Shown: positions 35,891 to 44,019 of the stretch, one piece after another
Numbering within the stretch: the stretch's first letter is position 1
Layout of the letters: each line of letters opens with the position of its first letter
Assembly: GCF_016613475.2 (NCBI RefSeq)
Contig: NZ_CP071517.1
Location: forward strand, 2,232,001-2,296,000
Origin: Lysobacter arenosi
Lineage (GTDB): Bacteria; Pseudomonadota; Gammaproteobacteria; Xanthomonadales; Xanthomonadaceae
Direction of reading: 5' to 3'
DNA: 64,000 bases
Notes under the pieces: generated by a model
The model's input: the letters and a program-made list of their open reading frames with translations, nothing else
The model's database searches: none
Told to the model about the DNA's origin: nothing
Position numbers and translations under genes: made by a program

Positions 35891-35982
35891 CAGCACTACT
35901 CCACAAGCTCACGAGGCAAGTGGGGCAGACTACGCCGCGGCCGTGAACGCAGCGCATAGATGCGCCGCGCCGGCGGGCGCGA

Positions 35983-37281
35983 TCAGTCCGCGCTGAAGTG
36001 CTTCTTCAGGCCTGCCCAGCAGGCCTGGTAATCGCGCTGGCGGTGCGTGGCCTGCAATGCCTGCTGCGTCGGCCGGATCACCGCGCGGGTCTCGAACATG
36101 AACGCCATGGTGTCGGCGATCACATCCGGCTTGGCCAGGTCGGCGGCGCTGGCCTTCTCGAACGTCGCCGCGTCCGGTCCGTGCCCGCTCATCGAGTTGT
36201 GCAGCGAGGCACCACCCGGCGAGAAGCCTTCGGCCTTGGCGTCATAGGCGCCGTGCACCAGGCCCATGAACTCGCTGGCGATGTTGCGGTGGAACCACGG
36301 CGGACGGAACGTGTCCTGCGCCACCAGCCAGCGCGGCGGGAAGATCACGAAGTCCAGGTTGCTCGTCCCCGGCGTGTCGCTGGGCGAATGCAGCACCAGG
36401 AAGATGCTCGGATCGGGGTGGTCGTAACTGATCGAACCGATGGCGTTGAAGCGGCGCAGGTCGTACTGGCACGGTGCGTAGTTGCCGTGCCATGCCACCA
36501 CGTCCAGCGGCGAATGGCCGACGTCGGCGCGCCACAGGTGCCCCTGGAACTTGGCGATCAGCTCGAACTCGCCGTCGACGTCCTCGTAGGCGGCGTTGGG
36601 CGTGAGGAAGTCGCGCGAGTTGGCCAGTCCGTTGCTGCCGATCGGACCCAGGTCCGGCAACTGCAGCATCGCGCCGAAGTTCTCGCAGACGTAGCCGCGC
36701 GCTTCTCCGTCGGGCAGCGACACGGTGAAGCGCACGCCGCGCGGGATCACCGCGATCTGCTGCGGCTCGATCTCGAGCACGCCCATCTCGGTGGCGATCT
36801 GCAGGCGTCCCTGCTGCGGCACGATCAGCAGCTCGCCGTCGGCGTCGTAGAAGTAGCGTCCCTGCATGTCGCGGTTGGCGGCGTACAGGTGGATGCCGAC
36901 GCCATGCTGCCCGGCCGGCGAGCCGTTGCCGGCCATGGTGAACAGACCGTCGACGAAATCGACCGGCTGCTGCGGCATCGGCAGCGGACTCCAGCGCAAC
37001 TGGTCCGGCGGCACCGGGCCATCGCCGAAGTCGTTGTGGAAGCGTGGCTGCTCGTATGCCGCGAACGTGCCGTGCATGGCCGCCGGGCGGATCCGGTACA
37101 GCCAGCTGCGGCGGTTGGCATGGCGCGGCGCGGTGAACGCCGTGCCCGACAGCTGCTCGGCATAGAGACCGTGCGCAACGCGCTGCGGCGAATTGCGCCC
37201 CTGCGGCAGCGCGCCGTCGACGGCCTCGCTGGCGAACTCGTTGCCGAAACCGGATTGGTAGCCGTTGCTGCGGATGGTCAT
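35983..37281 (-). CDS. hmgA: homogentisate 1,2-dioxygenase
   Basis: Opens the aromatic ring of homogentisate to give maleylacetoacetate. Non-heme Fe(II) enzyme, 432 residues, normal length. It begins with [21 protein letters not shown], and contains the cupin-fold segments [23 protein letters not shown] and [20 protein letters not shown], and [11 protein letters not shown] with [13 protein letters not shown] carrying the iron ligands. It follows hppD on the minus strand with 75 bases between them, holding a dispersed repeat. Its product is isomerised by MaiA (1-469) and cut by FahA (546-1529). Confidence 0.97.
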   Translation of the reverse strand: MTIRSNGYQSGFGNEFASEAVDGALPQGRNSPQRVAHGLYAEQLSGTAFTAPRHANRRSWLYRIRPAAMHGTFAAYEQPRFHNDFGDGPVPPDQLRWSPLPMPQQPVDFVDGLFTMAGNGSPAGQHGVGIHLYAANRDMQGRYFYDADGELLIVPQQGRLQIATEMGVLEIEPQQIAVIPRGVRFTVSLPDGEARGYVCENFGAMLQLPDLGPIGSNGLANSRDFLTPNAAYEDVDGEFELIAKFQGHLWRADVGHSPLDVVAWHGNYAPCQYDLRRFNAIGSISYDHPDPSIFLVLHSPSDTPGTSNLDFVIFPPRWLVAQDTFRPPWFHRNIASEFMGLVHGAYDAKAEGFSPGGASLHNSMSGHGPDAATFEKASAADLAKPDVIADTMAFMFETRAVIRPTQQALQATHRQRDYQACWAGLKKHFSAD

Positions 37282-37300
37282 GCAGGCGTCGCTTGGTTGA

Positions 37301-37341
37301 AGCCCCTCTCCCGCCGGAGGGAGAAGGGTTGGGTTGAGGGC
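37301..37341. repeat. dispersed extragenic palindrome between hmgA and hppD
   Basis: GCCCCTCTCCCGCC...GGAGGGAGAAGGGTTGGGTTGAGGG is a slightly decayed copy of the CCCCTCTCCC / GGGAGAGGGGTTGGGGTGAGGG element common in xanthomonads and related bacteria. It could fold in the hppD-hmgA transcript and lower hmgA expression. One copy seen in the window. Confidence 0.5.
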
Positions 37342-37356
37342 GTGAAAAACCGAACC

Positions 37357-38451
37357 TTACAGCACGCCGCGACGCATCTGGTCGCGTTCGATGCTCTCGA
37401 ACAGCGCCTGGAAGTTGCCTTCGCCGAAGCCTTCGTTGCCCTTGCGCTGGATGATCTCGAAGAAGATCGGACCGATCGCGTTCTGGGTGAAGATCTGCAG
37501 CAGCTTGCGCTGGTGGGTTTCCGGGTCGGCGTCGATCAGGATCTTGTTGCGCGCCAGGCGCGGCACGTCCTCACCGTGGTTGGGCACGCGCTGGTCGATC
37601 ACGTCGAAGTAGGTCTCGGGCGTGTCGAGGAACTCGACGCCCTGCGCGCGCATCGCCTCGACCGTGTCGTAGATGTTGTCGGTGAAGCAGGCGATGTGCT
37701 GGATGCCCTCGCCCTTGTAGGCGTCGAGGTATTCGTTGATCTGCGACTTCGGATCCGACGACTCGTTGAGCGGGATTCGGACGATGCCGTCCGGCGCGGT
37801 CATCGCCTTCGACACCAGGCCGGTCTTGGCGCCCTTGATGTCGAAGTAGCGGATCTCGCGGAAGTTGAACAAGCGCTCGTAGTAATCCGACCACTGCTGC
37901 ATGTTGCCGAAGTACAGGTTGTGGGTCAGGTGGTCGATGAAGGTCAGGCCGAAGCCCTTCGGGTCCTGGTCGGCACCCTGCACCGGCAGGTAGTCGTCTT
38001 CGTACATCGAACCGTTGCTGCCGTAGCGGTCGACCAGGTACAGCATGCAGTCGCCGATGCCCTTGACCACCGGCGCATCGACGGCGCGGCTGTCGGCCTT
38101 GTCGGTGATCGCTTCGCCGCCGTTGCCGACGACCGCGTTGAACACCTCGGCGCTCGGCTTCTTGAAGCGGATCGCGAAACCGCAGGCGCTGGGACCGTGC
38201 TTGGCGGCGAAGTCGGCCGCGAAGCTGTCCGGGTCCTCGTTGACCAGGAAGTTCACCCCGCCCTGGCGGTAGACGGTGATCGGACGGGTCTTGTGGTGCA
38301 GCACGGCGGTGAAGCCGAGCTTGCGGAAATAGTCGTGCAGCAGCTCGCCCTGGCCGGCCGGAGCGGCGAACTCGACGAACTCGAAGCCGTCGATGCCGAG
38401 CGGATTTTCGAACGTGGTGACTTGCATGCCGAGGTTGGGCTGCACATTCAT
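37357..38451 (-). CDS. hppD: 4-hydroxyphenylpyruvate dioxygenase
   Basis: Fe(II) enzyme turning 4-hydroxyphenylpyruvate into homogentisate, 364 residues. There are two VOC-fold halves; the catalytic C-terminal half has the iron ligands in IDHLTHNLYFGNM, in IQHIACFTDNIYDTV and in GPIFFEIIQRKGNEGFGEGNF. The N-terminal half has FEFVEFAAPAGQGELLHDYF. It is divergent from marR across 103 bases that contain a perfect 14-bp palindrome, so MarR control is likely. It forms a transcript with hmgA downstream. Confidence 0.97.
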   Translation of the reverse strand: MNVQPNLGMQVTTFENPLGIDGFEFVEFAAPAGQGELLHDYFRKLGFTAVLHHKTRPITVYRQGGVNFLVNEDPDSFAADFAAKHGPSACGFAIRFKKPSAEVFNAVVGNGGEAITDKADSRAVDAPVVKGIGDCMLYLVDRYGSNGSMYEDDYLPVQGADQDPKGFGLTFIDHLTHNLYFGNMQQWSDYYERLFNFREIRYFDIKGAKTGLVSKAMTAPDGIVRIPLNESSDPKSQINEYLDAYKGEGIQHIACFTDNIYDTVEAMRAQGVEFLDTPETYFDVIDQRVPNHGEDVPRLARNKILIDADPETHQRKLLQIFTQNAIGPIFFEIIQRKGNEGFGEGNFQALFESIERDQMRRGVL

Positions 38452-38512
38452 GGCATTGTTCTCAGGTAGCGGCGACGCCCGCTTGGGGACGGCCTGGATC
38501 AGAAGAGGCCGT

Positions 38513-38534
38513 TATAGTTTCAATTGAAACCATA
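38513..38534. promoter_or_regulatory. putative MarR operator between hppD and marR
   Basis: A near-perfect 22-bp inverted repeat, TATAGTTTCAATTGAAACCATA, with a perfect inner GTTTCAATTGAAAC at 38517-38530. It is 20 bases before the marR ATG and 61 before hppD, and overlaps minus-strand TATAAC and plus-strand TATAGT, which could be -10 boxes of both genes. The same inner sequence with one change stands before fahA. Length and symmetry fit a dimeric MarR protein. Confidence 0.75.
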
Positions 38535-38554
38535 ATCAAGGCCCATCGCAACAA

Positions 38555-39067
38555 ATGAACGACCCCACACCCGTTCAGCGCCCTACCCGCCCCCTGGCGG
38601 GCCCCGACCATGCCCAGCTCGACCTGGAGCATTTCCTGCCGTACCGCCTGTCGGTACTGAGCAACCGCGTCAGCGGCACGATCGCGCGCATCTACACCGA
38701 GCGCTTCGCCCTGAGCATTACCGAGTGGCGGGTGATGGCCGTGCTCGGGCGCTATCCGGACCTGTCGGCCAACGAGGTTGCCCAGCGCACGGCGATGGAC
38801 AAGGTCGCCGTCAGCCGCGCGGTCGCCCGCCTGCTCGAAGCCGGGCGCCTGCAGCGCGAGATCCACGGCGACGACCGTCGCCGCTCGGTGCTGCGACTGT
38901 CGGAAGCCGGCTACGGGATCTACGACGAGGTCGCGCCGCTGGCGCTCGAGTTCGAGCGCCGTCTGCTGCAGGGCATCGACGATGCCGAGCGGGCGCTGCT
39001 GTTCCGCCTGCTCGACCGGCTCGACGAGCTGGAGCTGCGCGCGGACGCGGAGCAGCCGGCACCCTAG
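38555..39067 (+). CDS. MarR family regulator, probably of the homogentisate pathway
   Basis: 170-residue winged-helix regulator. The DNA-binding core is FALSITEWRVMAVLGRYPDLSANEVAQRTAMDKVAVSRAVARLLEAGRLQREI, ending in the wing DDRRRSVLRLSEAG; helices at both ends form the dimer (LPYRLSVLSNRVSGTIARI and the C-terminal ERRLLQGIDDAER). It is divergent from hppD over a palindrome, the classic layout of an autoregulated MarR repressor that responds to an aromatic compound such as homogentisate or 4-hydroxyphenylpyruvate. The ligand is inferred from context only. Confidence 0.9.
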   Translation: MNDPTPVQRPTRPLAGPDHAQLDLEHFLPYRLSVLSNRVSGTIARIYTERFALSITEWRVMAVLGRYPDLSANEVAQRTAMDKVAVSRAVARLLEAGRLQREIHGDDRRRSVLRLSEAGYGIYDEVAPLALEFERRLLQGIDDAERALLFRLLDRLDELELRADAEQPAP

Positions 39068-39070
39068 GCC

Positions 39071-40579
39071 TCAGCCGTGCTCGATCGAAACCACCCGCCA
39101 CGCAGGGAACTCGCTGCCGACGTCGGGCGTATCGATCCAGCCGCACGCCAGCAGCCCGTCGTCGCTGCCGGCCTCGCACAGATACACCGCGACCGCGCCG
39201 CGCTGCTGCTCGGTGCGCACGATCGCCCAGCCGGCCGGCAAGGTCCGCTTCTCGCGCCGATACTCGACGGCGAGGAACGGCGTCGCATCGGCTTCGAGGA
39301 TTTCGCGACCCGCCGATGACTCGTGCGCGGTCACCGTGGCGATCTCGGCGTCGAGCTGCGGCGGCACCGGTGGCCGCTCGATCACCAGGCCATGCCCCTC
39401 CAGTCGCGCGGCGACCTCGCCCGGCAGCGCATACGCCAGCGGTCGGCGCACCGACTGCTCGGCGACGAAGCGGCCGATGTAGGGCACCTTCACACTGATC
39501 GGCTCGCCTTCGAGCATGTACGGCGCGCGCGTGAGCACTTCGACTTCCAGGTCCTCGAACGCTTCCAGGCGGTAGCGCACCGCAATCTCGTCCGGCGGCA
39601 TCTCGCAGTTGTCGAGCAGCGCGACGATCTGCGCGCCGTTCGCGGCGACATAGGCCAGTGTTTCGCGGACGAACGCGTAAGTGGTCAGCACCCGCTGTTC
39701 GAAGCTGATGTAGGCGTAGGTTTCCAGCAACAGGTCCAGGCGGTTGCACAGGCCGCGGTAGTTGCCACCGAAACGCGGATGGTGGGTGTAGGTGATCCAG
39801 CCGCTGCCCTCGCCGCCTTCGTCGCGCAGGAAGTTGCCGTAGTAGAACGTGTCGCGGCCGTCGTTCTCCTTCACCGCCGCGGTCACCGCCGGCAGCAGGT
39901 GGTCGCGCATGAACTCGACCGGCTCGCTGCGGCCGCTCAGCGCGGTGTGCGGGATGTCGTAGGTCAGGTCGAAACGGTGGATCGAACCGTTGGTGGCGTG
40001 GCAGTCGATGCTCAGGTGCGGATTCCAGGTGTGCATCACCCGCGTCTGCAGCAGCCGCATCTCCGGTGCCTGCTGGCGCATGTAGTCGCGGTTGAGGTTG
40101 ATGCCGGCGGCGTTCACGCGGGTGCCGACGCCGCTGTCCGGGCCCAGCTGGCCGGTGAAATGGGCGATGTCGAGGCGCCGGTTTTCCGGATCGATGCGCT
40201 CGTTGCCGTCGGCATTGAACAGAGGCACCAGGAGCAACGTGATGTGCTCCAGCAGATCGCCGTGCGCGCCGTCGAGCAGGTCACGCACGAACATCAGGCC
40301 GGCTTCCTTGCCCTCGACTTCGCCGGCATGGATGCCGCACATCACCAGCACCACGGGCAATCCCAGCTTGCGCGCCTGCTCGGGCTTGGTCACGCCAGTG
40401 GCCGAGAGCACCAGCAGCGGCAGCGTGCGGCCTTCCGGGGTCTGGCCGAAATCGGTGACGTGCAGGCGCGGGTCGTTTCGTGCCGCCAGTTCGTCGATGA
40501 ACGCCATCACGTCGGCATGGCGCGAGGTGAAGGTGTAGTCGCTGCTTTCGGCGCGGGTCAGCGGGGACGGCTGCGGCAT
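39071..40579 (-). CDS. M14 family zinc carboxypeptidase
   Basis: 502 residues. The zinc site has the M14 signature: MCGIHAGEVEGKEAG (HxxE, near residue 83-86) and, about 110 residues later, LSIDCHATNGS with the third ligand. NLNRDYMRQQAPEMRLLQ contains the conserved Arg and Asn for the C-terminal carboxylate. The remaining 200 residues form a second domain with beta-rich segments. No signal peptide is visible, so it is probably cytosolic and finishes peptide breakdown, perhaps of peptides brought in by the POT transporter encoded just upstream. It converges with marR, with three bases between stops. Confidence 0.88.
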   Translation of the reverse strand: MPQPSPLTRAESSDYTFTSRHADVMAFIDELAARNDPRLHVTDFGQTPEGRTLPLLVLSATGVTKPEQARKLGLPVVLVMCGIHAGEVEGKEAGLMFVRDLLDGAHGDLLEHITLLLVPLFNADGNERIDPENRRLDIAHFTGQLGPDSGVGTRVNAAGINLNRDYMRQQAPEMRLLQTRVMHTWNPHLSIDCHATNGSIHRFDLTYDIPHTALSGRSEPVEFMRDHLLPAVTAAVKENDGRDTFYYGNFLRDEGGEGSGWITYTHHPRFGGNYRGLCNRLDLLLETYAYISFEQRVLTTYAFVRETLAYVAANGAQIVALLDNCEMPPDEIAVRYRLEAFEDLEVEVLTRAPYMLEGEPISVKVPYIGRFVAEQSVRRPLAYALPGEVAARLEGHGLVIERPPVPPQLDAEIATVTAHESSAGREILEADATPFLAVEYRREKRTLPAGWAIVRTEQQRGAVAVYLCEAGSDDGLLACGWIDTPDVGSEFPAWRVVSIEHG

Positions 40580-40651
40580 GTCGGAGTCCGGCGGAGCGAA
40601 GGCAGCTACCTTACGCGGGTGGACCTCAATGGGCCGTCATGGGGGCAAACG

Positions 40652-40675
40652 AAAACGGCGGCCCGAAGGCCGCCG
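40652..40675 (-). terminator. terminator for the POT transporter gene
   Basis: On the minus strand an eight-pair stem CGGCGGCC-TTCG-GGCCGCCG is followed by TTTTCGTTT. It lies 89 bases past the transporter stop. A second GC hairpin (CCGTGGCCGC-GAG-GCGGCCACGG, about 40732-40754) lies closer to the stop but lacks a U run. Confidence 0.75.
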
Positions 40676-40692
40676 CTGTCGTTCAAGGCAAG

Positions 40693-40720
40693 GTGGATCC
40701 CGGCTTTCGCCGGGATGACG
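40693..40720. repeat. short dispersed hairpin repeat
   Basis: GTGGATCCCGGCTTTCGCCGGGATGACG, a member of the family also seen at 4748, 24775 and 31081. It lies in the 3' region of the POT transporter transcript. Confidence 0.6.
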
Positions 40721-40763
40721 ATTTGGCAAAGCCGTGGCCGCGAGGCGGCCACGGGCCAAATCG

Positions 40764-42308
40764 TCACTTCACGCCGTGCATCAGCTTCTGCACCAGCGGT
40801 GCGATCAGGAACAGCAGCACGCCGGCGCCGACCAGGGCCCAGAAGCCGAAGGTGTAGCCGCTCAGCGCCGAGGCCGTGGTCATGCCGCCTTCGCCGCTGA
40901 CGTGGCCGGCGAAGATGCCCGACAGGTTGTTGCCGATGCCGGTCGAGAGGAACCAGCCGCCCATGCCGAAGCCGACCAGGCGCAGCGGGGCCAGCTTGGT
41001 CACCATCGACAGGCCGATCGGCGACAGGCACAGCTCGCCCACCGACTGGATCCAGTAGACCGCGAACAGGGTCCAGAACGGGATCAGGCCAGCGGCCGTG
41101 ACCAGCTTCGACAGCGCGAACATCAGCAGCAGGAACGCCAGGCCGTTGAAGATCAGGCCCAGGCCGAACTTGCGCGGGATCGACGGATTGGCGCGACCCA
41201 GCTTGACCCAGCCCCAGGCGATCAGCGGCGCCATGGTGATGATCGCCACCGAGTTGACGCTCTGGAACCAGGCAGTCGGGAACACGCGTTCGCCGCTGAG
41301 CGAGTAGACCAGGTTGGCCAAGCCGGGACCGAAGATGTCGCGGTCGACGATCTTGTCGGCCAGGAAGGTGAAGGAACTGCCGGCCTGCTCGAAGAACATC
41401 CAGAACAGGATGTTGAAGGTGAAGATGATCAGCATCGCGATGCAGCGGTCGCGCTGGACGGCGCCTTCACGGAAGGCCTCGACCAGCAACATGCCGCACA
41501 GCGCCAGGAACATCACCGTCAGCACGCCCTGCAGCGCACCGGCGCCCATGGCCAGCAGGAAGTACACGACCGGAATCGCGAACAGCGCGCCGATCAGCAC
41601 GTACAGCACCTTGCGCTTGTCCGCGCCGTCCACCGGCGGGCGGCCGATGCCTTCCAGGCCGCGGCGGCCGAACCAGAACCACACCAGGCTGATCAGCATG
41701 CCGACGCCGGCGGCCATGAACACGACCTTGTAGGCCGGCATGGTGTCGGTGCCGAAGATCTTGCGTGCCAGGTACTGGGTCAGCAGCGGTGCGAGCATCG
41801 CGCCGAGGTTGATGCCCATGTAGAAGATGGTGAAGCCCGAGTCGCGACGTTCGTCACCGACGTTGTAGAGCTTGCCCACCATCGTCGAGATGTTCGGCTT
41901 GAACAGGCCGTTGCCGACCACGATCGTGGCCAGGCCGAGCTTGAAGATGGCCTCGTTGGGCAGCGCGATCATGAAAAGGCCGGCGGCCATGATCACCGCG
42001 CCGAGCAGGATCGACCGCTGGTAGCCCAGCACCCGGTCGGCTATGTAGCCGCCGAAGATCGCCGCGGCGTACACCAGCGCCAGGTAGGCGCCGTAGACGC
42101 GGTTGGCCGGGGCTTCGCCGGCGGCATCGCCACCGTAGAACTGGGCGACGATGTACAGCACCAGCGCCCAGCGGATTCCGTAGAACGCGAAGCGCTCCCA
42201 GAACTCCGTCATGAAGAGCATCCACAGCGGCTTGGGATGCCCCAGGGTCTGCTTGAAGTCTGGAATCGGCGCGGCCTGGCCGGGCGTAGGTATAGCGGTT
42301 CCGCTCAT
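40764..42308 (-). CDS. POT/PTR2 family proton-dependent peptide transporter
   Basis: 514-residue inner-membrane symporter for di- and tripeptides. The PTR2 signature is complete at the N-terminus: MTEFWERFAFYGIRWALVLYI (ExxERFxYYG type), followed by GGYIADRVLGYQRSILLGA and GNGLFKPNISTMVGKLY. About 14 helices are predicted, with FFEQAGSSFTFLADK and SVGELCLSPIGLSMVTKLAP also conserved. ATG at 42308 has AGGGGA seven bases upstream and is preferred to the longer frame. It shares a direction with the M14 peptidase, which could digest imported peptides. The 276 bases before it contain no gene. Confidence 0.95.
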   Translation of the reverse strand: MSGTAIPTPGQAAPIPDFKQTLGHPKPLWMLFMTEFWERFAFYGIRWALVLYIVAQFYGGDAAGEAPANRVYGAYLALVYAAAIFGGYIADRVLGYQRSILLGAVIMAAGLFMIALPNEAIFKLGLATIVVGNGLFKPNISTMVGKLYNVGDERRDSGFTIFYMGINLGAMLAPLLTQYLARKIFGTDTMPAYKVVFMAAGVGMLISLVWFWFGRRGLEGIGRPPVDGADKRKVLYVLIGALFAIPVVYFLLAMGAGALQGVLTVMFLALCGMLLVEAFREGAVQRDRCIAMLIIFTFNILFWMFFEQAGSSFTFLADKIVDRDIFGPGLANLVYSLSGERVFPTAWFQSVNSVAIITMAPLIAWGWVKLGRANPSIPRKFGLGLIFNGLAFLLLMFALSKLVTAAGLIPFWTLFAVYWIQSVGELCLSPIGLSMVTKLAPLRLVGFGMGGWFLSTGIGNNLSGIFAGHVSGEGGMTTASALSGYTFGFWALVGAGVLLFLIAPLVQKLMHGVK

Positions 42309-42584
42309 GCGGTATCCCCTGGAAATCGATACAAGTACTGAAAGGAAAAAACCCACGCCGGCTGGCACGGGACCGGGGAGATTTACCGGCTGAGGCCGGT
42401 CTCGTCAAACCCGCGTGAAGACCGGCCAGAATGTGCTGCGCTGCAGCATCAAAGCTGAATAGCGGTCGCACTTATGCACGAAGGGACTCAGCCTGATGGG
42501 GCAATTGATTCCGCCAAGTCAGGTCTAGGTCGGGGACAGGCGATTTCGGCCGGTTCGGGCGGGTGCTGCGCCGGGGCTGTCGCT

Positions 42585-42989
42585 TCAGCCGCCGCCCAGT
42601 GCCTGGGCCAGCAGGCGCGGGAAGTCCGGATGCGCGGCGGCCAGGCGCTGCTGCGCCTGCTCAAGGGTGCTCCAGGACAGGGCGGCATGCTCTTGCCGGT
42701 TCTGCGGCGTGCCCGTCCAGGCCTCGACTACGTACAGCCGTAGCCGCCACGGCTCCGGCGCGTCGCCGGCGATGGCATCGAGGTAGCGCATGCGTGTGGG
42801 GGCGATCCCCAACTCCTCGTCAAGCTCGCGTCGCAGCGCCTCATCAGCACTTTCGCCCGGCTCGATATGGCCACCGAACACGTCCCAGGCGCCGGCCAGC
42901 CAGTCGCAATCGTCGCTGCGCAGGCCGAGCAGCACCTCGCCATCTTTCACGATGAACGCGCCGACACAGTCGTGCACGCGCGCCGCCAC
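42585..42989 (-). CDS. NUDIX hydrolase
   Basis: 134-residue Mg-dependent diphosphatase. The NUDIX box is intact: GHIEPGESADEALRRELDEELGI (GX5EX7REUXEEXGU) near residues 40-62. The strand before it (VGAFIVKDGEVLLGLRSDD) and a SWSTLEQAQQRL tail complete the fold. The substrate cannot be told; 8-oxo-dGTP, ADP-ribose or another nucleotide are possible. Start GTG at 42989 has GGGG nine bases upstream and lies four bases after the tryptophan dioxygenase stop. Another GTG at 43028 would overlap that gene. Confidence 0.85.
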   Translation of the reverse strand: MAARVHDCVGAFIVKDGEVLLGLRSDDCDWLAGAWDVFGGHIEPGESADEALRRELDEELGIAPTRMRYLDAIAGDAPEPWRLRLYVVEAWTGTPQNRQEHAALSWSTLEQAQQRLAAAHPDFPRLLAQALGGG

Positions 42990-42993
42990 GTGC

Positions 42994-43875
42994 TTACCCC
43001 GGCGTTGCGCCGTAGCTGCCGCCGGCACCTATCACCGTGCGCACGTCGAACAGCTCGGGGAAGAAGGTCAGCTCCAGCGCCTGCTTGAGGAAGCCCACGC
43101 CGCTGGATCCGCCGGTGCCGCGCTTGAAGCCGATGATGCGCATGACCGTGCGCATGTGGCGGAAACGCCACAGCTGGAACTGGCTTTCCAGGTCGACCAG
43201 GTCCTCGCACAGGTGGTAGGCCTGCCAGTGCGCGTCGGTGTCCTCGTAGATGCGCTCGAACACCGGCAGCAGGTCCGGGTCGGCGACATGCGCGTGCGAC
43301 CAGTCGCGCTCGACGTGCCGTGCCGGCACCGCGTGGCCATGGCGGGCCAGGTAGCGCAGGGCCTCGTCGTACAGGCTCGGCGACTCGAGCACTTCGCGCA
43401 GGCTCGCCTCGGCCTTGGCGTCGTGGCCGAACACCTTGAGCATCGCCGCATTCTTGTTGCCGAGCAGGAATTCGATGGTGCGGTACTGCAGCGACTGGAA
43501 CCCCGACGACGGCCCGAGGATCTCGCGGAACTCCATGTACTCCGACGGCGTCAGCGTCTCCAGCACCGACCACATCTCGGTCAGCTGGCGCAGGATGTTC
43601 TTGCAGCGCGCGAAGATCTTCTGGCACTCGCCCAGGCGATCGGCGCGCAGGTGCGCGATCGCCGACTTGAGCTCGTGGATCATCAGCTTCATCCACAGCT
43701 CCGAAACCTGGTGCTGGACGATGAACAGCAACTCGTCGTGGTGCGGCGGATTGGACAGGCGCTGTTGCGCCGACAGCAGGGTGTCCAGCTGCAGGTATCC
43801 CGAATAGGTCATCCGCCCCGACAGGTCGGTGTGGATGCTCGCTTCCAGTTCGCGCTCGTTCTTCTCGACCGTCAT
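42994..43875 (-). CDS. kynA: tryptophan 2,3-dioxygenase
   Basis: Heme enzyme that opens the indole ring to N-formylkynurenine, first step of the kynurenine pathway. 293 residues, tetrameric in known members. Family segments include [59 protein letters not shown], and the C-terminal [31 protein letters not shown] with the substrate-binding region. ATG at 43875 gives the usual N-terminus. No kynureninase or formamidase is in the window. It is divergent from the secreted nuclease gene and followed closely by the NUDIX gene. Confidence 0.95.
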   Translation of the reverse strand: MTVEKNERELEASIHTDLSGRMTYSGYLQLDTLLSAQQRLSNPPHHDELLFIVQHQVSELWMKLMIHELKSAIAHLRADRLGECQKIFARCKNILRQLTEMWSVLETLTPSEYMEFREILGPSSGFQSLQYRTIEFLLGNKNAAMLKVFGHDAKAEASLREVLESPSLYDEALRYLARHGHAVPARHVERDWSHAHVADPDLLPVFERIYEDTDAHWQAYHLCEDLVDLESQFQLWRFRHMRTVMRIIGFKRGTGGSSGVGFLKQALELTFFPELFDVRTVIGAGGSYGATPG

Positions 43876-44019
43876 TGCAGGCTCGTTGTGGCCGGCAAAG
43901 ACGCCGGCTGGGGGGCCAAAAGGGTACCGCATCGGCCCGTCACCCCCCTGCAATACCTTGTCCGGCACAATCCGCCCGCCTGCACGGGGGGCCATGGCAG
44001 GCCTACAACGGGGATTCTC

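Noticed and set aside
31293..38469. Plus-strand open frames of over 800 codons opposite nhaA, the CaxA gene, hmgA and hppD
   Set aside because: Antisense shadows of well-recognised genes; low-complexity His/Arg/Gln-rich translations.
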